Under the pieces are notes generated by a model. It searched no databases. It was not told the origin of the DNA and was given only the letters and a program-made list of their open reading frames with translations. The position numbers were made by a program, and so were the translations under genes. A stretch of 64,000 nt of DNA from Phoronis australis. Lineage: Eukaryota > Phoronida > Phoronidae. This document shows positions 29,501 to 41,500 of the stretch, one piece after another (position 1 is the stretch's first letter; each line of letters begins with the position of its first letter). The stretch covers positions 64,001 to 128,000 of the forward strand of contig NMRA01000238.1 of NCBI GenBank assembly GCA_002633005.1, in the 5' to 3' direction.

Positions 29501-32500
29501 CATGCCTCATTTTGTCTTGAATAAAATGCATTGCATCCCATAGCAACAACACTAATGCAAAGCAGAAGATCAAACATAGTGGGAGTGACCAAAAGGTTTT
29601 GTGAAAATACAAATCCCAGCAGTGCATTTATTAATGATGTAATTGGTTAAATTGAAATACTGTTAGCCATTTAGATAAAACGCTAAACGCCGCGTAAGAT
29701 TCTCAGGTAGCAGACGAAATCACACTCAATAAAATGCCCCCTCCTGAAAAATTGAATCGAAAAAGAACACAAAACACTAGCGTGACCCATAGTGCCTCCA
29801 AATTGGCCCATGCATTTGAAGTCCTGCAGGTCAGTTGACCCATAGCAACCCTTTTCTAAAATGATCCCTGCAAACTACATTTGGCCATGTGGCCATACTT
29901 AGTAAGTTTATCCTGATACCTACTTGCTCTGTATGACTCTAAAACGCAAATTCCAATAAAAGTTTGATAGCTAATTACTTCAGTTTTATCAATAAACCAT
30001 ATTCTCTCTAATTAGTGTTCACATGGGTACAAGTAACTTTATTAACTCTTTTTAGAGGATATCATTCCATAATACGTTAGTTCCATAATCAAACACTGAA
30101 AAGAGTGGTCAACAACTTGAAGCAAACTATTGAACAAAAGCCACCCGATAGATTCTCCAAATTAGCCTTTCCCAGGATTAATTAGGGAGAGTATGGTTTT
30201 AAACTCATTCTTTATCAATGCAACACAGAAGTTGGTGAATAAATTTGTTGGTTTAACAATCGAATTAATAAAACAGTAAAATTTAGAACCGTTTTCACTT
30301 CTAGCTGATAAGTTATTTGAAACTGAAAAAGTTGCACAATCCCAATTGAGACAATCAACTTCTTGATCTATTTTTTGAAACTTGCACTTCAATTGTTAAG
30401 TAAAAACTTACATGAGTAAGATTTCAAAGAAACGAGAAAATTCCCTCACAAAAGATAAAATACAGTAATATTGAGTGGATGAACTAGAACAATGATGGAG
30501 ACGAACTTCGTACGATAAGATGCGACTGACGCAAGGTATACAGTAATGATGGAGCTGCGTCATACAGGTCACGTGACCACCATCAAGCCAGTACATTACC
30601 TCATCTCGTCTGATCCAGGTCACCTTTGCGTCTGGATCGTCGACACGCACTTGAAACACAGCATCCTCTTTCTCAAGGTGCTCCAAATCTTTAAGGGTCT
30701 TGGTAAACTCGTACTCGGGTTCTGGGAAATATTGGCTACACGTTACATTTAAACTGAATTGCAATCAGTCCAAGTGAATATTTCAAAGATAATCCTCACT
30801 TTATTATAATTCACTAGTTAAATATATAGAACTAGTCTCGTCAATAGAGTTATCACAACAGCAGAAACATTTCCTAAATAATTTCCAGGAATGTATTTGC
30901 ACTTTCTACTACAAATTTTTTGAGAATTCAAATTGCAGCTCTGGTGGCCATTTTGCTGGTGCACCACCAAAAATTCAAACTCAAGAACAACCTAAATCAT
31001 TACTTGTGAATACGTTTTCACTCAACTGACTGGCTTTAAAATTTGATTTGTAAATTTTTAACCAAATTTTAACCAAAATGAAGGGGAAACAAGTTTCTTT
31101 AAGGGACCTTTTTGCTTAGCCTTGACACCAAACTCATGAAATAAGGTGTTTACAAGAAGATGCTTTGCCAAATGTCAGAGCCTAACATTTTTTGTAAAAC
31201 ATCTAAAACCAAGCATTGCTGAAACTGAAAGTTGACATCACAATAATTCATGTCCATTCTTACCAGTGTCAACCCATGGTAAACCTTTGATAATTGGTAA
31301 CTCACAACATGGTCTGCTTATTTCAGGTGCATCCTGGGTATAACACTTACCTTCCACAATCAACTTGCAATGAGTCTCATCACCTTCAACCTTACACGAG
31401 TATTCTGCCCCGTCCTCATACAACGCCTGACGAATGATCAGAATACATCGATTCTCCCGCCTTTGTTGGCTAATGTGGCTTCCTTTCTCCTGAAACAGGT
31501 TGAACAAAAACAATGAGACTTCTAGGAAGAAGAGCACAAACCAGCGGCAAAGTTACAGTTAAGTCCCACATATGGCGATTGCAGAGCGTCCCTAGAATGT
31601 GAACATATTATTAATGACGGACAGACTGACACAATGTTGTGACTACAGGACTGAAGTTAGGCTACAATCACAATCACATGACCATACAACTACAAAACAC
31701 AAGGCCAGTGAGTGCTCCAATTAACTAAGTACCACTGTTATAGTTAGAGAACAAAATCACATAAAAAATTGCTTTTGCTGAAGTGCACATAATGCAAAAT
31801 GTAAACTGGTCAAAGCCCAACTAGATTTTGACGTTATTTTTGTCAGAATTCTGTTATCGTTCAAAATTGTAATTCACGTTACTAATAAAAGCATCCAGCT
31901 AGAGTTACTATATATTGCGATAAATAACTTGGCTGGTCAGTCAATGTAAGTCTACTCTACAGAGAAAAGAAAATTTGTCACGGCAAAACAAACCATAAGA
32001 AAGCACGCCAATTAGGATTTCACAACATTTACAGTAAAAATTTTCCAGTTTGGGCAAGGAAGTTATTAATTTATTCAAGAACCATGCTTGCACCAAAGTT
32101 TTAGAAATATATAACAATGGTCGGTCCAAATTCAAAAATTAAGAACAACAACATACGATTAGTCACCTTCATGTTACACATGAAAACAGATATTTTTGAC
32201 AATTTTACGGACTCCTAAGTCAATATTAAGACTCTGTTGATACAAAACACTGTGTCCTTGAGAAACATGATGAACTTCAAAACTGCCATGTCCCCACCTT
32301 CAGCATGAAGAAAATTCAATTTCAGCTTGAATTTTAATATCCAAAATTTAGAGATGGTCCCAAACTGGAGAATTTTCACAGTTGTATTAAAAGAAACTCA
32401 ACACTCAAAATAAAACAGGTGTAAACATCAATGAGGAACAAAGCCACCATATTACCAATAGTCAAAACTGTACTTTGTAATCGAGCCTTAATCCAATAGC

Positions 32501-35500
32501 AACATCATCTTTACCATGTTTCCAGACTTGACAAATTAATTTGGGCACAAGATGGCGATGCCTGGTAAACACGACTACGGTCCCACTTTCGGCTAACAAG
32601 GGCAACACAGTGCTTTGATATGTGCCCAAAGTGTACCACGGTATGATTTTATGGGAGCTTATCAGGTACAATTTGACAACAAGGGGTGGCTGCAATTGTT
32701 AGAATTCACAGAAATACAAAAAAAAACGATGGAACACAGCACTCAGCAACCATACACTGGCAGGTGCAGTCCATTTCTTTTTACTAAGACCAATCATGAG
32801 ATATAGCAGATTCACTATTATGTTGCTACACAATGAGGAGGAGTAAGTAAAAATTTCTTTAGAAAGTTCAAATTTTATTTTTATTTAATGCTTTTTCAAA
32901 ATACTTAAAGAACGGTGTAAGTTACGATTTTCTAATTCTTAAAGTTATTGGTAGTTCCACCTTGTTTAGTCTTAAGTCTCGTGTAACTGGATGAACACAC
33001 ATGGCTTTAACTAAGGTACTGTTTGACTACAGGGGTGGTTGAGAGACAACAACATGCAGTAAGCCCCCATCAACTCACATAATTGCGCTGCAAATAACAA
33101 AACATTGACTCAGTATACATGAAAGAGCTCACAGTGTCAGATTGATGGTCTCCAGCAAATGCCTGGATTCAAATTACATGGACATTCAGATTCTAGACTG
33201 TCCAAATTGGATTTCATTAGAAAAGAGCAAGAAAGTGATTTATGAGTCAGACAGTGATTGCCAAATAATTGAACCTTATCTGTTAAGTGCTGATTCTCAG
33301 GTGTTTTTAAATACCTGAGAATCTGTGCTTAACAGACTAAAAGCATTTTTATTAGTACAAAATTTAAAGAAAATAACACCAAAACAACAAACACTCTGAA
33401 ATGAGAGATAGAATATTTAAAACATATAATGAACTTTAAAAAATTATGAATCAACAGACAATCAGTTGAAAATGAAACACATAAAACCATAATGCTGGCA
33501 TTCAAAAATATGAAAAAAGACAGACTAGTGAGTGACATTTGGCGAAATAAGATTGATAAACGAAAATGACAATCACGATGATAATGAATGACAGCAAAAG
33601 TGATTAAGACAAATACACTTGTACAGTAGGCAATAAGACCCATACCCCTGTACAGTAGGCAATAAGACCCATACCCCCTGTACAGCAGACAATAAGACTC
33701 ATACCCCTGTACAGTAGACAACAAGACCCACACCCCTGTTCAGCAGACAACAAGACCCACGCCCCTATACAGTAGACGACAAGACTCACACCCCTGTACA
33801 GTAGACAATAAGACCCACGCCCCTGTACAGTAAACGATAAGACCCACACCCCTGTACAGTAGACGATAAGACCCACGCCCCTGTACAGTAAACGATAAGA
33901 CCCACACAACTGTACAGTAGACGATAAGACCCATACCCCTGTACAGTAGACAATAAGACCCATACCCCTGTGCAGTAAACAATAAACAAATCAAAGAACA
34001 GAATGGAAAAAGTTAATAAAGGGCAAGTCCTGATGTAAAATGGCTGGCATACTCTAGATACTGCTTGAAAAGATCCACCGAGATACCAAATTTCAGAAAG
34101 AACCCTGCCAGCAGAGCTATGGATGGCCAAAGCAAAGAAAAGTCCACCACAGTGCCATCTTGCATATGATTTCAGCCAAAAACAATTATGGTCTGAGACA
34201 CTGAGCAAATCTCACGTCGATTGGGCAAAAATGGGTGCAAACAAAGATTCTGAAACAAAAAATCATGACAGAGCAATATACATGGCAAAAAATATCGATT
34301 TCGCCAAGTAATAATAATAACAGACATCAATACAAATATAATGTTCAGTGTTCATTCATTTTCAAGTCACTAAAATTTACCAAATGATGATTGCTATGAA
34401 AATGTCACTTCATTCAACAATTCAGCTTTACCACTTGTGAACCAATATGTTGGTAAATCTTAGTAGCATCAACTAAAATAGTAACATTCACTAAGTTATG
34501 AACAACAAGCATTTGTCACAGGGTGTTGTCCCCCGCCGCCTTGGGATGTGCACTCTTTCAAGGCTATAATTTTAACTGGTATATCTTTTGTGTTAAAATA
34601 AGCCAGAAGAATATCTTTGCAACACTTAATTTCCAACATAGCTGACAAAGATTATTAAATTACAGTTCCTGAACACTTTAAATGATAAAACATTCATCTA
34701 ACATGTTCACACACTGCATGACGTGATGTAGTTTCAACATTTTGCACTATGACTGTGAAAATAACATCAACATTGTCTAGAGATGTCCCACCTTCTTGAG
34801 GTATATACATAAAACATTTGCCTAGTAAGGCTCTTAAATTTCTTATTATAACTTTGAAATTTTGGTCAAGACTGCCAAATTGTATTGACGCCTGAAGATG
34901 GCCCAACTACACCTCGGTGGAAAATGCCTTCACAACATATTACACCCAAAACATTTTCCAAGTAGAAATCTTAAATACAAAACCATAACCTTGAAAACAA
35001 GGGCAAGTTCCAGAAATTCATCTTGCGCCTGGAGATGCCCACCTACACCTAGGTAAAAATTTCAAAACATCAAGTTTCTTCATGAGATATTGTCCCAACA
35101 TTTTTACCAGTAGAACTAATTTTTATGTGACTTTGAAAACGATGTCAATGTTGCCAAATTTAACTGGTGCCCAAAGAAGCCCAGACACACCTCAGTATAA
35201 TATGTATATAAATTTTATCTAGAGATGGTGGAGCAACAACATTTTTCAAGTTAAACTCTTCAAATTTATTGCAATTCCCTTTAAAATGACGTCAAAGACA
35301 GAAAGACAGCCAGGCGCCTGGGATAGCATGTCTACCTTCTTGGGATATCATACTGATAACATTGTGGGACACACAGACGGACATTCACGAATACTGTCCC
35401 CTGCTTCATCCTAATGCGCGGCAGGGGACAAAAGTTCACTTATTCATTAACAAAATCATAAAACAATTGAAATAAAAGTAGTAATTACAACAACAGCATA

Positions 35501-38500
35501 AAAGGCAAGTTACGGTAGGTCCGTTTGAGGAAAGCAACAGTGTTGTCTGAAAAGTGGCGTGATGCGTTGGTCAACATTAAAGCTGCATGAATCAGAGAAC
35601 ATGCATGGTGTGTTGCGGGAGTCAGCCGATATTAGTCACAGAGAAATCGAGCATATTCAACTTTCCTCACTCCCCACTTTTTGTTCGGGCCAACAATGTT
35701 GCTTGTCTGACATGGCCTTAAAACTTTAACAAGGGCCCAAGATCCAATCTTGATACTCTAAATCAAACTCTTAGTTTGATAATGTCAGTTGCATATATCA
35801 TATTGAGATAAGCATTGTTTAAGTAATTGGCTAATTTGTCCTATTTCTGAATAACTTCTTTAAGTATTGATAGTAGACTCATGAAACTATAAATTTTCAA
35901 AATCCTTTATGATCACAGTATCCTAACCTGTGCACAAAAACAACGCCCATGTTCTTTTCTAAATCACAATTTTTCACAGAGATTGCTGTATTTTTCACAA
36001 ACACGATTTTTTTGCTTGAAACAGAATTTCCAAGCTTTGTGCACAAAAATGCATGTTTGTCGAACTTCAGTGATCACATTATTACGAAAATCTGGGCATT
36101 CAAAAAGTCAAATTAGATACTTGGCAACAAAGGTCATGGCTTACCTTAAGGTTATGCCTTAGGAGAACAGAAAATGTCTAAATTAAGTTGAGAGTTCAAT
36201 TTTGAGTACCAACTAAGATTGGATCTCAGGCACAAAGAGTTAGTTAGATGAGGAAAGAACAAACAGAAAAGACAAACTGGAAATCACGATCACACAGAGC
36301 ACATAGACCATCCGAGAGCATAAACAACACAAAGTGTTAACGAATTACGAGGACATACGTATTTTTCGTGCTGATCAATGTCAAAACAATCAATAAGACC
36401 CGAGGAAGTCCAAATCCAACAACAACCAGAACATGAAATTGGAATTTTTTTGTAAGTTTGAAAGTTCAATACTGTGATTTTTTAAATATTAATAGACAAT
36501 GATCTGTCCGATACTGGTGTCATTTTAACGCATGTAGTATCTTTATTATTAGGTTGTTACGTAGATTATGTTGGCTTTGAAGAATTCAAAAACTTATATA
36601 ATAATGTAACCATTTAGGAAAAATATAGAAGTTTTAATTTCCAAAGAACAAGCAAATTACTGGAAATCTAGAGTTTCTAAAAACACTACATAGAAGACAT
36701 GCTGGCTAATCAAAAGTTGAAATATATCGAAGAAAAAATACATAACTCTATCAAGAATACTTCAGAAAATTCTAGAAAAGAAATTTACCACAAGACAAAA
36801 TTGATGCAGGTGCAAATTGTAACATTTCTCACACACGAAAAAATCACTAATTTTGCACATGGAAGGAGAGACAGCACACATGAAGTAAAGAGCCTATGTT
36901 GCTGCAACAAAGAGACAGATGGACGAGCAAACAAACAAACAGTCAGCAGTGAATACAGGGTGACTGAGAGACAAACGAACAAACAATGAGCAGAAAATAC
37001 AGGGTGACCGAGAGACAAGCGACTTCATAAACGCTCATAGACGGGGTGGCCATAAGACGAGTGACGTGACAGAGCAAGCGCGACAGAGTTGAGTGACAGG
37101 TGGGCGGGCACCTGAACATCCAAAGCAACAGGCTGGTGGGAGGTCCTCACAGCAGGGTGACAGGTGAGCTACTACCAAGCTGGGCAGGCCAGACTTACTT
37201 TGATCAGCTCATCATTCTTATACCAGGAGACCGGAACCCTTATGTCAGAGACGAAACACTCGAGCTGCACGTCTTTTCTCTTTTGTGTTTTGTACGTTTT
37301 GTTCAGTTTCTGAGTGAATTTGAAAGTGGGTTTTCGCGCTGTAATAATGACATAGTGATATCAACTGAGGTTATTACAAATACATGTTACATACAGCCTC
37401 AGCAAGCTCAAGTTCACTAGCCCTCAAAATGGTTGCCACCAACCTCATAAATTATCTCTAGTATTGAAGACTTATTTTGAATGGGTTGATGCTAAATTTG
37501 ACATTATTTCCGTTACCACAAAAATAACCATGAGATTCCTTTTAGAAGACAGAAAATGTTCTACAAGACATGTTTTTTTAGACAAAAATTCTCCCAATCT
37601 CCCACTGGCAATGTATATTCCATTAGTAGCTAGTCAACTTGGCTGCAACAGGCAATAATATGAGTACAACTTACAATAACGGGTGTACCGTTCTTGTACC
37701 ACTTGACTGGCACGTCCACGTCATTTGTAAAACACTCTATTTGGAAGCTGGCGTTTTTTTTCACAAAGTACTGACTAGGAAGTTTTTGGGTGAAATAATA
37801 AATAGGCTTTCTGGCTGAAACGAGATCATGATAAATAGTCAACAAATCATCCTTTTTACCATAGTGAAATGAACAAATACAAAAAAAAAATTTAAAAGTG
37901 GCACAACAGAAGACAAAATTGAATTAAAGTAACTATTCAGGATTGGCCCTCATGACCACAGCATTGATTTAAAAACTTTAAGGTATGAACAAAATAAAAC
38001 ACGAGAGCGCTCGGAGGAGCACCACTTGGCGAAATTAAGCGAAAAGACGACAATGGGGACGACGACGACGAAGATGATGACGATGAAGGTGGTGATTATG
38101 AACAACACGATAACATTCATGTGACTAGCGAAGAAATTACTAAGAAACAGGTTGCAGTCTTGTTCAACAGAAGCTAAACCAAGAGCGCTCAACAAAGGAA
38201 AAGCGAAATCAGAAAATCCCGAATAATTCGAAAAGTAGATGTCCTAGCGAAAACCGGAAAACATCATCTGAAAGTCCATTAAAACTCTATCTAAATTGAC
38301 AGTAACGCACAATTCCGTAAATTTTTCGAAAAATTTAAACTTGTGTTTTTTTGAAATTCTAAATCAACTCGAAAACGGTAAGTCCAAGAGAAACGTTATC
38401 GCAGGACTTTTGAAAGAGCATACTTCAAAGAATTCAGATACAAAAATTCACGTCATTTGCTCTTCCCGTTAAAAAATGCGACTGCAGAATTATCGAAAAT

Positions 38501-41500
38501 GGGTGAAAATGCGCCAGAGCCGCCATCTTGAAAGTGACTTCCGGTTAAACAACTTTTATAATAGCCAATCAAACGACACAAACAGGTGACGAGATTGAAA
38601 ATCATTGGTTCACTAATGTGCCCTCTACAGGAGAAAACGTTTTCAGTCAGTTATCAAGGTGCGCATGCGCCATGGCCAATATTTCTGCCATCTTTGATCG
38701 GAAGTTAATGATTTACTGCGCAGTTGTAGTACTTGTGTTCTGTAATAATTATACCACGTTTCAGCTCCGCACGTTGAAAAATGCGGCCTCTATGAGCATT
38801 TGAATCTGAAACCGTAAACAAAATGGCTGCCACGTCCGCCATTTTGAATCCAAGGATGACCAAAAGCAACAGGCTTCCAGGACTTCCAGATCTACACGTC
38901 GTGTGCAAATTTCATGCAAATCGGACAAAAATTGTGACCTGTAGAGTGCGAAAAAACAAAAAAAACTTGATGGCATGCCAACATACTTGTCGAAATTCAA
39001 AGAATTCCACCAAGTAATAAGATTCGATTAATACAGTAAAACCAAAGAATTAATATCATGTAGCATCATTTAACGCAATAAGATACCCATTCATGACTGT
39101 TTTGAATAAAAACACTCACTTCGAATGAAAAGAAAAAAAAATAAAAGGGGAGACAGCTGCTTCTTCACCTATTAGTTAAAAGTGATTTCTCTGCTTCAGG
39201 AAAACAGACAAATTACAAACAGTCATAGTTATCTTGTTGAGAATGACTCGATTATGGATCAAAACTGACTAGACTTCACTCTTCTCAAAATCTTTGAAAT
39301 TCTCCAGGCTGCATAGTAGTTGGCCCAAACATAATGCTTTCTCGTGCTTTTTGGGCTTAACTCTTCTTATAGTGCATTGTATTTTTGTAATAAACATTAA
39401 AAAGTAGTTGGCTAATAGTCCAAATAGATTTAAAACCCAACATAAAGGGTAAGGACAATATCACTTCAGTAATCTTTGATCAGAGCATCGATCATTACCA
39501 GAACACAAAGGTGAATGTGATAAATGAGGTGAATGAGATGAATCATACCCAAGCACAACAACAGGGTGCTAACCACAGGTAACAAAGGCACAGGCGCCAT
39601 CTGGTGTCCACCACAGGAACTAATAATACAAGTAAGCAAGTCGGCAAATGATCAAGCCATTCTCAACAAGATTTGCCTCCAAGAAAGGTTGTTCCCCAAA
39701 TAAAATTTTAGAGCTGCAAAAAGCAATGGCAATTCCCATTGGGAAATAGACTGGTTGGCTGCCTGAACACTAGATAGAAATGCTGCTATATGATCACAGG
39801 CAACAATGCATCAGCTTAGGTATTGAAGGGCACCACTTGTCATATACTAAACACTAACAAACACTTATAATAGATTATTACCAAGCAGCAAGATTCTCTT
39901 GGTAATTAATTGAGTACCCCCTCTGCTTGGCAACCCACCAAAGCTTCTCACACAATGACTGAGGTTCTCCATCCAATCAAGTGGTTGACTGGTCATTGTG
40001 TGATAAAGTGAACCCTCAATCTAATTGGTCAACGCCTAGACCTTCAAGTTCACTCACCAACCTTGATGGCATCTTCACTGAACCATTCTTCAACTTAAGT
40101 TTTTAGGACACCATTTCAAAAGTACAGAACCAAAGGATAAAATGTGGGACAGCAGCAGATTTTTTTTGAGAACTGTCAGCAAGTGAGAGAGTGAATGCTT
40201 AATACGTGTTTGCAGAAGGCTGACCCATCTATAATTGTGGCCAACAGGTGGAGTAAGAGAGAGTGAATGTTTAACTCCTGCCTGGAGTCTTGCTTAATCT
40301 CATGATTGCTTATGCGTGAACTTCGAATACACAAGGAAACTTGAGACGTTCACTCAAATAATAACGTTCACGTCACTAAAAATTTGCACTACACTAAGTC
40401 AAATTACATTTTAATAAAACAACGTAAATTTTAACCATTTTTGCATCTATTCGGGATTTTATTCACCAAACAATAATAATTAAGCCATTTACATATTCCT
40501 CTGATTCTTCGACACATGTTACAGTAAAGGAGAATATGAGTGATCATGAGATCAATAATTACAAAAATTCTTTACACTGAACAAAAAAGTTCATCTGATT
40601 TCCCAAATAAATATTCAATTCCAAGTTCACGTGATCTTGAGATTAAGCAGGATTCCAAGTTCACACACATCAGACCCATCTATAGTTATGGCCAATAGGT
40701 GGAGTATGAGAGTGAATGTTTAATCCCTGCCTGGAGAAGGCAGATCAATCTATAATTGTGGTCAATATGTGGAGGTAGAGCAAATATCAAACCCCTACTT
40801 GGAGAAGGCTGATCCACCTTAAATCAAGGTCAACAGGTGTTAAGGCTGCAAAAACAACCAATAAGGTTATGGAAGACCCTTGGAAAATATCCACGTTTGA
40901 CTTATTTTGGAATCATATCTCTGAAATCATGATTGACTGAATTCACACGAAACTTTCAAATACTTTGTTTAATGCAGTTTTCCAAACTGCGGTTAGGAAT
41001 TGTTTATATAATGTTCCACATTTGCATGATGGAATATCAAATATATGACTTTCTGATTTTCATGAAAAAAACAACAGAAGTTGCATTAAATGGAACGAAA
41101 TAGAATATTAGAAATCTGTAACAGTGTTTTTTGAGCTTTCATCTTGTACACTTACATCAAATGGAATTTGATCGTGTTATTGATACTGTTGTTTTTGAAT
41201 CAATATACCTGTTTTGCTAAATGTGACCCAATTAATGACAGATTAATAAAAATACAAAAACCAAATTATATAGACTTTCTATGATCACAAAATATATAGT
41301 TTAACTGTTTTATAATATATATTATATCTTAATAATTGTAGATTCATGTATTTGGTTAAATACACAGAAATGACGATGAACTCATATGATCTTGATTTTG
41401 AAGATGTTACCATGTTCTTCAAAGTGAACAATGCAATCAGTACAATGGCTGTTCACATCATGTGACTAGTTTTCAAATTCTAACCATTAATACTTAATAA

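Larger units (their letters stand above)
25149..30599. other. Intron (5.5 kb): minisatellites and R1 copy
   Basis: Holds a 12-bp tandem CAGTCACGCAAT (three copies, about 25884-25920), a degenerate 27-bp minisatellite (26190-26500) and an R1 element (about 27820-28895). No exon recognised. Confidence 0.6.
31490..37198. other. Intron (5.7 kb): hairpin, minisatellite, R3 element
   Basis: Contains an inverted repeat at 33280-33335, a 29-bp minisatellite at 33620-33990, an R3 element at 34526-35432 and a two-copy about 40-bp tandem near 36930-37020. I looked for a third version of exon 14 and did not find one. Confidence 0.6.

Noticed and set aside
20077-33990. Could the regular repeat arrays be CRISPR?
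   Set aside because: The units are head-to-tail without unique spacers, and the locus is an intron-rich eukaryotic gene.
33604-34208. Minus-strand frames encoding repeated GVGLIVYCT-like units
   Set aside because: Translation of the 29-bp minisatellite in three frames; no exon signals.
36699-36989. Plus-strand 96-residue frame
   Set aside because: No recognisable domain, low-complexity Lys/Asn/Thr content and partial overlap with a small tandem repeat.
37990-38180. Plus-strand acidic frame (GDDDDEDDDDEGG) reading to a stop near 38176
   Set aside because: Built on a short GAC/GAT microsatellite, with no clear start, splice sites or homology; the opposite-strand frame is its hydrophobic shadow.
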